Positions 15,743 through 25,990 of a DNA stretch of 64,000 bases are shown piece after piece. Source of the stretch: Jeotgalibaca sp. MA1X17-3 (GTDB lineage Bacteria; Bacillota; Bacilli; Lactobacillales; Aerococcaceae); contig NZ_CP090983.1 in assembly GCF_021513155.1 (NCBI RefSeq), forward strand, positions 2,334,621 to 2,398,620, in the 5' to 3' direction. Positions within the stretch are counted from its first letter, which is position 1. Every line of letters begins with the position of its first letter. Below the pieces are notes generated by a model, which had not been told where the DNA came from, ran no database searches, and worked only from the letters and a program-made list of their open reading frames with translations. The translations under genes were made by a program, and so were the position numbers.

Positions 15743-17628
15743 AAAAAAAGCCGGAAATTTTCCCTGTCGTTATCAATTCTGAGTAGAATCCTCTTCCTAA
15801 TGTGCCTTCTCCTAGGTACTCAGGACCTGAGAAAGGTAATTTTGTTTCTTCTAATTCCATAATCTGATCTATTTTTCCATCTAGATAATCAGTCAGCAAC
15901 AGAATGAGTGTCTCGTTCCTAGAAACGACTCCTCCATAGCGCACATCGATTACTTCCCAGCCAAATACTTTGTACTCTTGTAGCCATACCCCACGATGTG
16001 ATGCTTGTAATTGTTTTACTTTTTCTCTTAATTGTTTTGCTTGTTGCAAAATGATTTGTAACTCATTTTTATTATTCTGATGATACGCATCCGATAATCG
16101 TATTCCCATCTCCGCTTTTATTGCTAACACATCTGCAAAATGATAATAAAAATCAAAGAGAAGAGTGAGTTCTCCTTCTTGTTCTGTGAGTGGTTTGAGC
16201 CTTTCACTAAGTTCTTGGTAGTACTCACTCAAATTCAGTCCTCGTATTGTTTCGTCAAATAGTCCTAATAAAGGATCTTGCCAAAGAATAGATTTGGACA
16301 CAGAAGAAATATTTAGGTTTCCTTCCATCACTCCAGGCGTTTCATCAAAGTCATTTAAATATAAAAACTCTTCTAATTTCATACCAAAATTAAATTTGAA
16401 TTCTTTTTCCATTCTTTTCTCATCGTATTCATTGTGATACGTTAATTCAGCAAAAAGTTGTAATCCAGGCAAAATAGTCATCAGAGGTGTTTCATTTCCA
16501 TCATCGCCCCATACCGTTGCAAAAACTTCGTTTACTCCATTCCGTTTGCAACTAGTTAAAGCTGCTATCGTTGTGGCAAAAGTTTTTCCATAATTAGGAG
16601 CAATTCCGTTCCAGGTCCATATCCCACCAGCGAAAATCAGCTTTTTATTTAACTTTTGATGGTTTTGGATATAAGTATCATATAATTTTTCATCTTCATG
16701 ATAGTAGTCCCAATAAACCATATCGATATCCGGAATCCCGGCTATAATTTTTTTGGTATTTATGGTTGTAAATCATAATAATTACCGGTACTAGAACCCG
16801 CTCGATAATACATGTCACTCCACATCATCGGCTCTAATCCATGTTTTTGAGTGATGCTAACTACTTCTTTTAAATGCTCATTCATAATACTAAATTGGTC
16901 TTTGAATCCATTTTTACGTCGATAAGCACCTAAACCAACATCATGAGCTTCATCCATTCCAATATGAATTCGTTTTGAACGGAAAGGACGACTAGCCGTT
17001 TCAATTAAGGTATCAATAAATTCATACGTTTTTGGTTCTCCTACTAAAAGATTATCTCTCGTATCTCTCATATCTTGAGCATACTCATATTGTAACGCTA
17101 ACGTAAGATGCGCCAAAGTTTGAATACACGGAACCATTTCTATTCCTAAATCAAAAGCATAGTTGTCTATTTCTTTCAATTCATCTTCAGTATATCTTCC
17201 ACGTAAGTAGCCAAAATAGAGATATTCTTTTACTTCATAAGTATCTTCGTTGTATAGCATAGCTAGATTTAAACCTAGCCTAGCCATATGACGTAATAAT
17301 TTCTTCGTTCCCTCTACTTTTAATACAGCATTACGTGAATTATCAACCATCACTCCTGTTTTTCAAAAGCAGGTGTTTCGACTATAGAAAAAGGTTGTCC
17401 TTCTTGAATTTCCATAGCCCATAGATTCATCATCCGGAAAAAATTATTTTTGTGGGTGTAACCAATCATTCCTTCTATCCCATCAAAAGAAGCATGTAAC
17501 TCCTTTTCATTTTTCATTATCTGGATTGTAATCCCTTCTTGATCGAACTCAATCTGAAGGTCCTTTTTTAATTCTGCTAATCCAACTTGAAGCTCTTCTA
17601 ATTCACCCATCAAATTTACTTTCAACAT
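15741..17628 (-). pseudogene. GH20 beta-N-acetylhexosaminidase, GcnA-like (two frameshifts)
   Basis: Joined across two breaks the product would be about 629 residues, the size of streptococcal GcnA. An N-terminal domain (17628 to about 17346) leads into the TIM barrel (VDNSRNAVLKVEGTKKLLRH, NEDTYEVKEYLYFGY, CIQTLAHLTLALQYEYAQD) with the catalytic Asp-Glu pair in RIHIGMDEAHD, then WSDMYYRAG, MVYWDYYHEDEK and GGIWTWNG. Break 1 near 17346 needs one G; break 2 near 16775 needs one base between YYDLQ and INTKK. The start at 17628 follows an AAAGGA site 8 nt upstream and lies 4 nt past the YesL stop. No signal peptide is seen, so it acts in the cytoplasm on imported sugars, releasing terminal beta-GlcNAc or GalNAc. 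Last gene of locus 1. Confidence 0.82.
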
Positions 17629-17632
17629 ATAA

Positions 17633-18331
17633 CTAGTCCTTTCCATTATTTATTTGTTGTTTTTCTCGCTCTAATTTCATCAAATTTCTGAATAAATAGG
17701 TAGTCAAAAGTAAAATAGTTCCTGGTGTCACCAAGATTAATAAACTAGGTGATAAAAGATACGTAATATAAAAAACTAAAGCAACTTCTATCATTCCTGT
17801 TAAACTTAAAAATGGATAACCTATCGTTAGGTAAAAACTATTTCGAATATAATCACGTATCGATAAAAATTGATCGTTGATTAAATTAAGGACCATTAGG
17901 AATATATAGCTTAGTAATCCAGAAAAAACTAGAAAAATATTCCCTGCTGTCCCTAATATTCTTGTATAATATTGCCATGAGAATAGGAATAGACCTAGAA
18001 TAACCGCAAAACCTATTCCAATCTCTACACTCTTTTTATATTCCTTCTTATACGTTGTAATAAACGTGCGAAATAAAGGGAAACTACTATCTTCTTGAAT
18101 CAAAAATTTTCGAGTGACTGCTAAACAGGCCGTTATACTAGGTGCTAAAATGAAAGGAATTAGTGCAAGTCCGGTTATTAAAAGAGTTCCAATCTCATCT
18201 GAATTCTCCGCTTGAAACAAATTCAATAGAAGAAAAATATATGGAATATTTCCTAGCCAAAAGCAGATGGTTCCTCGTACAATGGCATAAATATATTTGG
18301 TTACAACCATTGCATGATATTGAAAATCCAT
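17633..18331 (-). CDS. yesL: YesL/DUF624 family membrane protein
   Basis: About 232 residues with five to six predicted membrane helices (e.g. GTICFWLGNIPYIFLLLNLF, LLITGLALIPFILAPSITACL, FAVILGLFLFSW) and the DUF624 layout. The start at 18331 is chosen because it follows the stop of the YesN gene by one base and sits after GGAGGAG. YesL proteins regularly accompany YesMN two-component systems and LplABC-type importers in carbohydrate loci; their biochemical role is unknown. Here the gene lies between the response regulator and the GH20 gene in the same operon. Confidence 0.8.
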   Translation of the reverse strand: MDFQYHAMVVTKYIYAIVRGTICFWLGNIPYIFLLLNLFQAENSDEIGTLLITGLALIPFILAPSITACLAVTRKFLIQEDSSFPLFRTFITTYKKEYKKSVEIGIGFAVILGLFLFSWQYYTRILGTAGNIFLVFSGLLSYIFLMVLNLINDQFLSIRDYIRNSFYLTIGYPFLSLTGMIEVALVFYITYLLSPSLLILVTPGTILLLTTYLFRNLMKLEREKQQINNGKD

Positions 18332-18332
18332 T

Positions 18333-19565
18333 TTATTCTCCTCCTTCAATAATCTTGCGGCGATACTGATTTGGCGTAACTCCACAATTAATTTTAAATA
18401 CTTTTATAAAGTATTGACTTTTTTTATATCCTACTAAATTAGCAATGTCTCCAACACGTAAGTTACTTTCTTTTAATAATTCTTTCGCTCGGATCAAACG
18501 TCTCTTGACAATATAATCTGATAACTTTTGTCCGGTTACCTGTTTATAAAAACGAGATAAATAAGCAGGATGAAAATAGACAATCTTACTAAGATCTTCT
18601 AGACTCAAACCTTCATTTAAATTTTCCTCTATATAGGTATTGATTGCCTGGATAACTGCTTGATTGTTATCCTTTTCTTCTTTGCTTTCCACTTTTTCTG
18701 AATCTTGGTTTATTTGTGCAATTCTATTTTCTTCTTTGGCTTCCTCCGAAGATTCTATATGTTTGCTTTCACAATCCCCTAATGTTCTTCCAAAGAAATC
18801 TTTATATCTTTCTTTGAGACCAACCTCTTCCTTTATAATAAATTCTTCGGAGAATTTAACATCTTCATAAGGATTCAATTCTAAAAAAGACTCAAGAGCA
18901 TGAGCAGGGATGAGTCCAATATATTCGTTAGTTGCTTCCCACTGATATCCTGTATTATAAAAATCAGAAATAGAAGCAGCATCTATACTTCCTTCATAAA
19001 TTTCTTTGTTAAAGATACTAAAGGGAACTTTACAAAATAAAAGTGGTTCTTTTATCAATAGTCCACCAAAAGAATCCTTTCTTCTACCTTCTGATTCTTC
19101 TTTCAAAAACATTCGTAAAACTGCCTCCATCGATCGGTAAAAATCTTCTGGTAGTCCATTTTGACCACTTTTATTTCTAATTTCCATCTCTTCTGTTTCT
19201 ATTTCAGAAATAATTGTTTCAACTGCTTCAATTAATTTATTTTTTACAACCGGCTTTAGTAAATAGTCAGACGCTCCATAATGAATTGCTTTTTGTGCAT
19301 ATTCAAATTCTGAATGTCCAGACAGAAAAATAACTTGCGTTGGTAATTTCTTTTGGAATACTGTTTTCAACAAGTCAATCCCACTAATTTCTGGCATTCG
19401 AATATCACTAATCAATAAATCTGGGGCATCCCGTTCAATTTCTTCTTTTGCAATAATAGAGTTATGAAAGGTTCTAACGGAAGTAAAACCATATCTTAAC
19501 CAGTTGATTAGATTTTTTAAATATTCCACTACATATTTTTCATCATCTACAATCATTAGTTTCAA
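18333..19565 (-). CDS. yesN: YesN-type response regulator, AraC output domain
   Basis: A 410-residue regulator. The receiver domain has VDDEKYVVEYLKNL, the phospho-acceptor Asp in DLLISDIRMPE and a conserved Lys in LLKPVVK. A middle region of about 170 residues of low similarity, including an acidic coiled stretch (SKHIESSEEAKEENR), leads to a C-terminal AraC-type double helix-turn-helix (INTYIEENLNEGLSLEDLSK, FHPAYLSRFYKQVTGQKLSD, KKSQYFIKVFKINCGVTPNQYR). It pairs with the kinase gene just upstream and would switch on the importer and glycosidase genes when the cognate sugar is sensed. Confidence 0.88.
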   Translation of the reverse strand: MKLMIVDDEKYVVEYLKNLINWLRYGFTSVRTFHNSIIAKEEIERDAPDLLISDIRMPEISGIDLLKTVFQKKLPTQVIFLSGHSEFEYAQKAIHYGASDYLLKPVVKNKLIEAVETIISEIETEEMEIRNKSGQNGLPEDFYRSMEAVLRMFLKEESEGRRKDSFGGLLIKEPLLFCKVPFSIFNKEIYEGSIDAASISDFYNTGYQWEATNEYIGLIPAHALESFLELNPYEDVKFSEEFIIKEEVGLKERYKDFFGRTLGDCESKHIESSEEAKEENRIAQINQDSEKVESKEEKDNNQAVIQAINTYIEENLNEGLSLEDLSKIVYFHPAYLSRFYKQVTGQKLSDYIVKRRLIRAKELLKESNLRVGDIANLVGYKKSQYFIKVFKINCGVTPNQYRRKIIEGGE

Positions 19566-19593
19566 TATTTTTCCTCCTTTATCCTTTTTATTT

Positions 19594-21276
19594 TTATTCT
19601 GCGTTCTTTATTAAAAATCGTACCGTTGTTCCACCCCAATCATTTTTGACAAATTGAAGACGACTTGCTTCTCCAAGTATATTAATCAACCGTTGATTCA
19701 CATTCCAAAGGCCTACTCCATGGTCTTCCAACGGAGGGGAAGAAGCATTAATTTGTGTATATATTTCTTTTATTCGTTTTTCATCCATACCGAACCCATC
19801 ATCAGAAATTTCAACAACCCATTCTCTTCCTACCTTTTTACCATGAATAGAAATCCTTTCAGCTCCTTGACGTGCCTCAATTCCATGAACAATTGCATTC
19901 TCCACCAGCGGCTGAAAAATAAGTGGGACAATTTCTTGCTTTTTTAATTCTTCCGCTACATCAATCGAGAACGTAATATCTTTTCGAAGAGACATAATGT
20001 GAAGATAGGCATCAATCATTTTTAATTCCGATTCTACAGTAACGGTCTGATGGGTACTGGTTGTTATACTTTGGTAATATTCTGCTAGATATAACGCCAT
20101 TTCTTCCACTGCATCGGCATTCATATGAGCCATTGAGACAATATAAGAAAAATTATTATAAAGGAAATGAGGATCTATTTGTGCTTGCATTTGTTTCATT
20201 TCCGCATTTTTTCTTAATTCATTTTCTTTTTGTAGGGTCATAATAAGCGTTTGAGTATTCTCTGACATTTCATTAAAATTTTGGAATAACGTTCCAAATT
20301 CATTATTAGGAATCGTTTCTATCCTTGTCACGTAGTCACCCTGAGTTGCTATCCCTAAATAAGTTGAAAGGGTTTGCACTTGTTTATAGATATCCGTATC
20401 AAACTTATAAATTAAAAAGATTCCATATAATGTAATAACGAGTAAGTTGATAGAAAAAATAAGATTAAAGGTGTCAATAGGTGTTGTGGATTGTTTGGAG
20501 TCCATATACGTAATCAAGCTCAAATTTAAACGTGGTATTTTTGTCATCACGAATGAAGAATCCTGATAGTAAAAGGATTGAATTTCCTTTCCATTTTCCC
20601 ACTTCGTAGCCACTTCTTTTACAACCTGTTCATCCACAATAGTATTTGAAAGAACTTCTCCATTATCTGTAAGAAATAAACCAGAAAATTTTTCATCTAC
20701 AGATACCTTATCTACAATTTCATCCAGATATTGATCACTTAACTTTACGATAATAATATACTCAGAACGAGATACTATATTACTTTTTTGATAAGGGTAC
20801 CCTAAAAAGAAATACAAGGAACCATCGATCACATGCCATCCTTTTTCTTTTCTTTCAGCAAAAGGGTAGATCGTTGGCATATCAATTGGAGAACTAACCG
20901 CTTCTCGTGTCTCTGGCCAATATACCGCGATTCCCTCAATCGCACGACTAGCGAGTAATTGATCTTGAAAGCGAGTAAGAATCAATTCTTTTGCTAGTAA
21001 TTGTTCTAGATAAGAATCACTTACCTTTCTGGATTGGTAATAGCGAATATTATCTTCACTTAAGTATTGTGCCCCATATATTTCAGCTTCTCGCACCGTT
21101 TCTGTCAGCCGATTTTTCATATAAAGAACTTGATTGACAGCAATTTCATCCAACGACTCTCGTAGAGCACGTTCTCCTTTAATATTTAATAATGATAGGA
21201 GAGCAAGAATTAAAACTAAAAAAATACTGAAAAATAGTACAAACTTTTTTATGACACTGTTTTTCATTTTCCTCAT
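19594..21276 (-). CDS. yesM: YesM-type sensor histidine kinase
   Basis: A 560-residue kinase: helix 1 at about 10-30, an extracytoplasmic Cache-like domain to about 270, helix 2 (FNLIFSINLLVITLYGIFLIY), HAMP, then a His_kinase (LytS/YesM-type) domain with the acceptor histidine in QAQIDPHFLYNNFSYI and a HATPase domain (QPLVENAIVHGIEARQG, ISDDGFGMD, GVGLWNVNQRL). It senses an extracellular signal, likely the sugar or its loaded binding protein, and phosphorylates the YesN partner 28 bp downstream. An AGGAG site precedes the ATG. Confidence 0.88.
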   Translation of the reverse strand: MRKMKNSVIKKFVLFFSIFLVLILALLSLLNIKGERALRESLDEIAVNQVLYMKNRLTETVREAEIYGAQYLSEDNIRYYQSRKVSDSYLEQLLAKELILTRFQDQLLASRAIEGIAVYWPETREAVSSPIDMPTIYPFAERKEKGWHVIDGSLYFFLGYPYQKSNIVSRSEYIIIVKLSDQYLDEIVDKVSVDEKFSGLFLTDNGEVLSNTIVDEQVVKEVATKWENGKEIQSFYYQDSSFVMTKIPRLNLSLITYMDSKQSTTPIDTFNLIFSINLLVITLYGIFLIYKFDTDIYKQVQTLSTYLGIATQGDYVTRIETIPNNEFGTLFQNFNEMSENTQTLIMTLQKENELRKNAEMKQMQAQIDPHFLYNNFSYIVSMAHMNADAVEEMALYLAEYYQSITTSTHQTVTVESELKMIDAYLHIMSLRKDITFSIDVAEELKKQEIVPLIFQPLVENAIVHGIEARQGAERISIHGKKVGREWVVEISDDGFGMDEKRIKEIYTQINASSPPLEDHGVGLWNVNQRLINILGEASRLQFVKNDWGGTTVRFLIKNAE

Positions 21277-21309
21277 TTTTTTACTCCTATCATTTTTAAA
21301 ATTTTCTAG

Positions 21310-22251
21310 TTATTTAAATGTAATAACTTGGGTATCATCTAACTGGACTGAATCGTAAAAGGACATCTCCACATTTTCACCTTCTAATTTTAAAGGTAGA
21401 GCTACGTAACCGGATTCAAAATAATGGTCTGCATTCCATCTGTCTCCAAAATAAAGAAATTGATCATCATATGTTTTCAAAATAAAGGATGGTTGCGAAT
21501 GATAGGTTGTTTCATCCCCAAATTCTTGTAAAGAAGACCAATCCTCTTCTATCCCTTTGCTCGATGCATATTTGCCTTGATTTGGATACCAACCGGTACA
21601 AAATGAGGACAACAAATAATACACTCCTTCTTTTTCTACAACTGCAGGAGCTTCTCGATACTCTCCTTGCCATAATCGATGTACAAGCTTATCAATATTT
21701 AAATAATCTTCAGATAAACGATACACATGTAAATCTCCATTGTCTCTTGCAGCAGAGATGAAGTAAGCAACATCATCTTTATCTTGATAAAGCGTACAAT
21801 CTCGAGACATATATCCAAATGGATTAAAGTGTCCATGATAAGTGAAGTCTCCATCTGGAGTATCACAAGTTGCTACTGCACAGGCTGCATCTGTATAATC
21901 ATTTCCATTTTCATAATGAGTCCATAAAACAAATGTATTTGTACTCTTATTATATAACACTTTTGGTCGTTCTAAGTTCACTTTTTTCCCATCTTCATTT
22001 ATTAATTTACAAACCGTACGAACTCGATACTCTTCCATCTTTGAATCTGTAGTTAAAATATGATTGCGGAACTCCCAGTTCACTAAATCTTTTGAACGGT
22101 AACAACTCACGTAAATATTGTCTCTTCTATCTTCTCCATACCAATAGTAGTAATTATCTTTTTTAAGAATATGTCCTCCATGGGCATGAATTGGATTCCC
22201 TTCGGTATCCTTCCATAATTCCCCATTTTTTAATTTATTCATCAATATCAT
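21310..22251 (-). CDS. GH43 family glycosidase (exo-beta-galactanase-like)
   Basis: A 313-residue five-bladed propeller glycosidase without signal peptide. The start block (IHAHGGHILKKDNYYYWYGED), VSCYRSKDLVNWEFRNHIL, ERPKVLYNKSTNTFVLWTHY and SRDCTLYQDKDDVAYFISA match the GH43 group that includes exo-beta-1,3-galactanases (GH43_24 and relatives). In that group the usual catalytic-base aspartate is missing, and I also do not see it at the expected N-terminal place. The likely role is removal of terminal galactose from imported beta-galactan-like chains. Specificity is not certain, since GH43 also covers arabinosidases and xylosidases. Confidence 0.78.
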   Translation of the reverse strand: MILMNKLKNGELWKDTEGNPIHAHGGHILKKDNYYYWYGEDRRDNIYVSCYRSKDLVNWEFRNHILTTDSKMEEYRVRTVCKLINEDGKKVNLERPKVLYNKSTNTFVLWTHYENGNDYTDAACAVATCDTPDGDFTYHGHFNPFGYMSRDCTLYQDKDDVAYFISAARDNGDLHVYRLSEDYLNIDKLVHRLWQGEYREAPAVVEKEGVYYLLSSFCTGWYPNQGKYASSKGIEEDWSSLQEFGDETTYHSQPSFILKTYDDQFLYFGDRWNADHYFESGYVALPLKLEGENVEMSFYDSVQLDDTQVITFK

Positions 22252-22275
22252 CTCTTCCTCTCTAGTGTATGATTA

Positions 22276-24243
22276 TTAGCAAAAGATAGCTGGAATTTCT
22301 TTTGGCTTTTGTTTAGTTGGTTCCTTTTCATTTATATGAATCGAATATAGTTGTTTATTCGTTTCTTTTACTATTTCTGTCATGCTCAAGTACTCTTGCA
22401 TACAAATGTCCACAAAACCGATTTGGTAATTTTCTCCATCATATCTACCTAGACAGCTTTGATCATTCAACATAAAATAATGGGCTCCTACAAAAGCTGG
22501 ATGAGAAGCAGCTTGTTCCATATAGTAACGATACGCAACTCCCCGTTCTTTCTGATCCAAAACGCCTCTTATACCTGTAGCAGTAAGTCCTTTATCAATG
22601 GATCCAAAATGAAACTCTCCAATCATTACTGGCTTATCAATAATAGCTGCAATTTCTTCCATTTTTTTATTAGGTGAGAGTTGATAGCTATTAATAGAAA
22701 AAACATCAAAATAGTTTGCACCCGAAAGCATCATTGGATCCGCAACATAAGCATAACGCATTCCTAAATTTAAATGATGTGGATCTACTTCTCTACACGC
22801 TTCTGCTGGAACGGATACGTAACGTTCAATCATTTCCTTAGAAAAAATTTCTAAATCCTCTTTAGCTTTATCAGAATAGGAAGTTGCTTTCCGAAGCGGT
22901 CTATTTAAATCATCAAAATCAATATAATCTGTTTTCCATAATTCATTAAATAACTGTATAGTTGAATATTTTCCTCTCATTTTTTGGATAAATTTCTTTT
23001 TAGATCCACTTTTCGCTGGATTTTCTAACATTTCTTCTGCTATATTCAAATTATATACAAATCCCCAAGCTGGTTCATTGCGCATAAAATATCCAATTAA
23101 GAAAGGGTCTTTTTTAAAAGGTAATAAATTTTGTGCATATTTTTTTGCTTGTTCAGAATATTCTTCTGAAAAAACATCAGGAAAATCACGAAATATTTTT
23201 TCTGTTGTAGATGGAAACGGAGCATTTCCTACAGAATCTAATGGAATCACATAAGGCATTTGTACTTGTTTTATAAATTTTTGAGAAGACCAGTTACCAA
23301 TTGTATTCATTCCCCATTTGTGTAGATACATTCGGGTTATTTTATACCATGCCTCCCACCAATTTTCTTTTGAAAATACGCTAATGAGGTTCTGGATTCC
23401 AAAATCTACAGAATGATTATCTATTGCTTGTTCATCTAAATGGTTCACTAGCTCACCTAGATATGGTTGAACAAATTCAGTCCCTGTATGTGTACCCGGA
23501 TTAATTCCATCTATACCCATTGAAAAAAACGGATAACCATCTGGTGTAACAAAGATCCATTTACCATCTATCTTCTCCGTTCGAAACCAGCCGGTAGCTT
23601 CTACTTGTTGACTACTTGATCCGTAATAGTCTCCTTTTCCTTCGGCATGTTTATAATCAAACTTTTCTGCTTCTTGTAAGAGGCTTTTTAAAATATGTTC
23701 CAACTGATTTTGACTTGATATTTTTGAATCCCATTCTTTTTTATTCCATTGACCCCATTGATCAATAAGGATTTCTGGATTATGGATTTCTTCTTCTTTT
23801 TTATTAGATAATTCTATAGAATCAATAATCAGTTCTCTTGTTGAGTGGAATTTTCTCGTGGATAAAACAACCTTTGTAACCTCTTCTTTCCGAATCGGTT
23901 TACCAGTGACCATCATCCGCAATCTCCCTTTCGTTCTAGTAGGAAATAAGTTCTGACTATTCAGTAAAGAAAGTGAAATCGGTACGGTTACTTTGGTAGT
24001 AGGCAAAAGACTAAACGAAACCGTTAAAATTTCTTCTTGATTTTTTGTAGAGAAAATAAGATCAGTCGTAAGTGATTCTGTATTGGTGTTATGTAAAGTA
24101 ATTATTAAATAATTCCAATTTTGTAAGTTTTTTCCTTGCAAACAGACTTCCTTGGAATCCATCAAGACTATTTCACTTCCTGCTTTATCAAGAATAACTT
24201 GCTTGTTTTTTCCATGTATAACTTTTTCATGATTTTTTAACAA
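22276..24243 (-). CDS. GH50-like (clan GH-A) glycosidase
   Basis: About 655 residues with an N-terminal beta-sandwich (to about 200) and a TIM barrel. The barrel resembles GH50 beta-agarases: FVTPDGYPFFSMGIDGINPG, WGMNTIGNWS, GYFMRNEPAWGF with the acid/base Glu, PVMIGEFHFGSIDKGL with the nucleophile Glu, and GRYDGENYQIGFVD near the end. No signal peptide is present, so it is cytoplasmic. A TTG start at 24243 fits best: AGGAG lies 9 nt before it, whereas the outer TTG at 24252 abuts the same site. Agar is an unlikely substrate for this organism; a beta-galactoside in a host or plant oligosaccharide is more plausible. Confidence 0.72.
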   Translation of the reverse strand: MLKNHEKVIHGKNKQVILDKAGSEIVLMDSKEVCLQGKNLQNWNYLIITLHNTNTESLTTDLIFSTKNQEEILTVSFSLLPTTKVTVPISLSLLNSQNLFPTRTKGRLRMMVTGKPIRKEEVTKVVLSTRKFHSTRELIIDSIELSNKKEEEIHNPEILIDQWGQWNKKEWDSKISSQNQLEHILKSLLQEAEKFDYKHAEGKGDYYGSSSQQVEATGWFRTEKIDGKWIFVTPDGYPFFSMGIDGINPGTHTGTEFVQPYLGELVNHLDEQAIDNHSVDFGIQNLISVFSKENWWEAWYKITRMYLHKWGMNTIGNWSSQKFIKQVQMPYVIPLDSVGNAPFPSTTEKIFRDFPDVFSEEYSEQAKKYAQNLLPFKKDPFLIGYFMRNEPAWGFVYNLNIAEEMLENPAKSGSKKKFIQKMRGKYSTIQLFNELWKTDYIDFDDLNRPLRKATSYSDKAKEDLEIFSKEMIERYVSVPAEACREVDPHHLNLGMRYAYVADPMMLSGANYFDVFSINSYQLSPNKKMEEIAAIIDKPVMIGEFHFGSIDKGLTATGIRGVLDQKERGVAYRYYMEQAASHPAFVGAHYFMLNDQSCLGRYDGENYQIGFVDICMQEYLSMTEIVKETNKQLYSIHINEKEPTKQKPKEIPAIFC

Positions 24244-24268
24244 TTTTTTCAACTCCTATTGTTCATCG

Positions 24269-24307
24269 AAAAAGGCTCTTTTTTCGTTAGAAAAAAGAAC
24301 CTTTTTA
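24269..24307 (-). terminator. Intercistronic terminator after binding-protein gene
   Basis: A stem AAAAAGGNTCTTTTTTC / GAAAAAAGAACCTTTTT with a short GTTA-type loop lies between the solute-binding lipoprotein gene and the GH50-like gene. It probably makes the enzyme genes less expressed than the importer genes upstream. Confidence 0.75.
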
Positions 24308-24319
24308 TTTTGGTAAACC

Positions 24320-25963
24320 TTATTTTACGCTATCATACCATTCATTAATTTCTTCCGTAATCTTATCTCCACCTTTTTCATGCCAATCTTGAACAAATTG
24401 ATCATAAGCATCAATATCTTTTTCACCGTAAATAATCTTCGTAAATACTTCGTTTTCTAAAGTATTTAACTGTTCTCCATTTTTTGCCATTGTCGCAGTT
24501 GGTACTCCATTAAAGGCATCTGGAATAAGTGTGTCTTGTTGCTCTGCAGAAATAGCGTACCCTTTAATATGAGTAGGTTTTTGCGAAGCAGCTTTCAGTT
24601 CAATACCATTTTCTGGCTCTTCTCCTTTATAAACTTTAGCAAATGCGTTTATTTCATTAACTTTAGGAGCATTCTTAAAGAATATCATTTTTCCAGCATT
24701 TATGACTTCATCCATTGGTTCATTAAATTCTTTAGGGTTGTAGGTAGGTTTTCCATCTACCATATCATAGTCATACCCTTCAAAGATTCCATACTGGAAA
24801 TCTCCTTCTCCAAAACTAATATCATACATTTTATCGTAGTAGTCAAAGAAGGCTTCCATGTTAGTAAAATCTTTATTAAATACAAACCAACCATCGTTTG
24901 TTTCACCACTTTGATACGTTTTATCTTCTTTAATTCCTTCAATCCAAGGGTAAGCTCCAATTTCTGCTCCCTCTACGTTGGTTTCTAAGTCGGAAACAGT
25001 CCCATACATCCAAGGACGTCCTAAAACAATCCCAGCTTTTCCTGTTGTAAAGTCGCCCATAGCATCCCAAGGTTCTAATACAGCCATCTCTTTGTTTATA
25101 TATCCTTTTTCATACCAATCTCGCAGAGTTTGTAATGCTTCTTTATTTCCTTCTTGAATGGAACCATATACTAGTTTTCCTTCTTCATTCTCTACCCACA
25201 ATTTAGGAAGATATTTTCCAGTATAGGCACTAAAAATCATCACGGGATCACTAACCCAACTTGTATTGTATCCATTCTTCCCAGAGAAAGTGTATCCGTA
25301 TGTGTCTTTTTTACCATTTTGATCTGGATCGTCATTAGTGAACGCGTCAAGCACTTGTTCAAATTCTTCCATGTTTGTTGGTGCTTCTAAACCTAAATTA
25401 TCTAACCAGTCTTGTCTAATCAGCATAACTTGACTTTCTGTCAAAAAAGGTGCAATTGCAAAGCCATATGTCTTTCCATCTTTAGTAACAGGATTAAATG
25501 TATTTGGAAATTCATCATAAATTTCTTTTAAACGTTCTGGCATATACTGCTCCATGTCTTCTGATACTTCTTTTACTTGACCAGATTCAATTAAGTCTGC
25601 TAAGAGTTGCGTATCATATACGGGAACAACGTCAGGTAATTTTTCTGCACCTGTCAAAGCTAAACGAAGTTTTGTATTATAATTATTTGCGTCTCCACCT
25701 AGAAGTGTAGTATCTATTTTTATACCTAATTCTTCTTCTCCCCATCTAGTTAAAACGTTATCATTTAAACTTTCACCAGTTTTATACTTACCTGCTAATT
25801 CATCCTGCTGTTTCCCAACTGTAATTGTAACCATTGGATCATATTTTCCATCAACTTTTTCAGGCCCAGCTGTTGATTCAGTGCCTGCATCGTTTGTTCC
25901 GCCGCAACCTGCTAAAGTTAGTGCTAGTAAGCTTGTTGTCATAAGAAGTGTTTTCTTTTTCAT
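24320..25963 (-). CDS. Extracellular solute-binding lipoprotein (LplA/YtcQ-type)
   Basis: A 547-residue lipoprotein with a lipobox (LALTLAGCGG, Cys20) and a long solute-binding fold of the family 1 oligosaccharide type. Blocks such as RWGEEELGIKIDTTLLGGDANNY and LIRQDWLDNLGLEAPTNMEEF and the length match LplA/YtcQ proteins that serve LplB/LplC permeases. It would capture an oligosaccharide at the cell surface and pass it to the two permeases encoded just upstream. An AAAGGAG site precedes the ATG. No ATPase gene is nearby; such systems normally borrow a shared MsmX-type ATPase. Confidence 0.87.
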   Translation of the reverse strand: MKKKTLLMTTSLLALTLAGCGGTNDAGTESTAGPEKVDGKYDPMVTITVGKQQDELAGKYKTGESLNDNVLTRWGEEELGIKIDTTLLGGDANNYNTKLRLALTGAEKLPDVVPVYDTQLLADLIESGQVKEVSEDMEQYMPERLKEIYDEFPNTFNPVTKDGKTYGFAIAPFLTESQVMLIRQDWLDNLGLEAPTNMEEFEQVLDAFTNDDPDQNGKKDTYGYTFSGKNGYNTSWVSDPVMIFSAYTGKYLPKLWVENEEGKLVYGSIQEGNKEALQTLRDWYEKGYINKEMAVLEPWDAMGDFTTGKAGIVLGRPWMYGTVSDLETNVEGAEIGAYPWIEGIKEDKTYQSGETNDGWFVFNKDFTNMEAFFDYYDKMYDISFGEGDFQYGIFEGYDYDMVDGKPTYNPKEFNEPMDEVINAGKMIFFKNAPKVNEINAFAKVYKGEEPENGIELKAASQKPTHIKGYAISAEQQDTLIPDAFNGVPTATMAKNGEQLNTLENEVFTKIIYGEKDIDAYDQFVQDWHEKGGDKITEEINEWYDSVK

Positions 25964-25990
25964 TATTTTTTTCTCCTTTTTTTATGTTTT

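Noticed and set aside
15471..15862. Coding sequence through the tandem repeats
   Set aside because: Several overlapping frames are open only because the 52-bp unit lacks stops in them; no ribosome site, and the translations are repeats of one another.
24536..24988. 150-codon plus-strand frame
   Set aside because: It lies fully inside the binding-lipoprotein gene on the other strand, with a Phe/Ile-rich sequence typical of an antisense shadow.
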